Assembly: GCA_030706685.1 (NCBI GenBank)
Contig: JAUZOA010000033.1
Span: 1 to 49,179 of the forward strand
Source: Bacteroidota bacterium
GTDB lineage: Bacteria > Bacteroidota > Bacteroidia > Chitinophagales > Chitinophagaceae
Direction of reading: 5' to 3'
DNA length: 49,179 nt
Below, piece by piece: positions 48,909 to 49,179 of this stretch. A program made the translations under genes and the position numbers. Each line of letters opens with the position of its first letter. The stretch's first letter is position 1. Below the pieces are notes generated by a model. The model was not told the DNA's origin. It saw only the letters and a program-made list of their open reading frames with translations, and searched no databases.

Positions 48909-49179
48909 CTACTTATTTTTAATCAAGTGTTTCGGCGCCTTCAATAGCCAGGATTCAAACAATAGCTTTTGCAGATCTTTTTTCCTCACCGTAGTCAAAT
49001 CAATCAGCATATAAGGGCCATTTTCATAATGTTCGGTAATAAAAAATGTAGCGGGCTTTTCTTTCATCCACTTATCGCGTTCTGTCGTAAGAACAACGAT
49101 CGTTTTCCCGTCTTCCTTTAAACGGACAAACATATTTTTATCGACTTTATATGCCGGCGTTCCATAGGAAGTGGAAAGG
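48909..49179 (-). CDS. MmcQ/YjbR-family protein, cut by window edge
   Basis: The C-terminal 89 residues are visible and the gene continues beyond the window. The pattern SYGTPAYKVDKNMFVRLKEDGKTIVVLT (start of the visible part), then FFITEHYENGPYMLIDLTTV and a final KDLQKLLFESWLLKAPKHL, matches the YjbR/MmcQ family of small DNA-binding or helper proteins of uncertain role. No function is claimed. The facing word-repeat ends 98 bases away. Confidence 0.85.
   Translation of the reverse strand, partial: LSTSYGTPAYKVDKNMFVRLKEDGKTIVVLTTERDKWMKEKPATFFITEHYENGPYMLIDLTTVRKKDLQKLLFESWLLKAPKHLIKNK

Noticed and set aside
1-49179. Insertion sequence, prophage or integrative element
   Set aside because: No transposase, integrase, phage gene or tRNA-adjacent duplication was found; the repeats lack any encoded recombinase.

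Overview
The window looks like a chromosomal segment from a Bacteroidota bacterium, most likely of the Chitinophagales/Chitinophagaceae type. This rests on protein features: type IX secretion sorting domains (type A tails and a gliding-motility-associated type B tail), a DUF2851 protein, a DUF4382 lipoprotein, a 518-residue signal peptidase I, a YpdA-type disulfide reductase, and several promoters with the Bacteroidota -7 element TAnnTTTG. The genus assignment is an inference. I saw no rRNA, tRNA, CRISPR array, insertion sequence, integrase or phage gene.

Layout. 1-7.9 kb is a storage-glucan and sugar-uptake block: a cut-off secreted GH13 cyclomaltodextrinase, an SLC45-like disaccharide transporter, glgC and glgA on the minus strand, then an FHS-type sugar transporter and a ROK glucokinase on the plus strand. 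7.9-16.4 kb carries a small membrane protein, a NAGPA-like phosphodiester glycosidase overlapping a lectin/PKD type IX cargo protein, lipA, a beta-barrel protein, an OsmC protein, an orphan LytTR regulator with a degenerate receiver, a decayed small membrane gene and another type IX cargo. 16.4-21.2 kb is a minus-strand series (DUF2520 Rossmann protein, 2Fe-2S ferredoxin, KdsC-like phosphatase, UbiA prenyltransferase, Maf pyrophosphatase, DUF2851). 21.2-29.2 kb is mostly plus strand: alpha/beta hydrolase, SGNH hydrolase, topA, a methyltransferase, a SirB1-like protein and a Dps ferritin, with a DUF4382 lipoprotein facing topA. 29.3-37 kb holds a Tat-exported Gfo/Idh oxidoreductase, CsaA, Ogt, cytidine deaminase, signal peptidase I, a sigma-54 activator lacking a DNA-binding domain, and the pyruvate dehydrogenase E1 beta subunit. 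37-49 kb holds a candidate small RNA, a lipoprotein, ypdA, a GNAT acetyltransferase, secreted proteins, a GH9 glucanase, an Omp85-like barrel, a thiolase, a GxxExxY protein and a cut-off YjbR protein.

The strongest unexplained signal is not a protein family. Genes here end in two ways. Some have ordinary hairpin plus T-tract terminators (6839, 25796, 35701, 40780, 44402). Many others end in long imperfect or perfect inverted repeats with no T-tract, built from short repeated words (GTCAGTGGTGAG, TTCAAGGGTTTAAA, ACATAGG, GTAAGAGTTGCC and others). These repeats abut or overlap stop codons and sometimes supply the last codons of the gene, as in maf. The most striking case is the thiolase at 46607-47788. 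The last 51 bases of the gene, starting exactly at its catalytic Cys378 codon, recur downstream at an 80-bp period together with a hairpin-bearing 29-bp spacer. The copy next to the gene differs from it only at four synonymous third positions, which suggests repeated replacement of the gene's 3' end.
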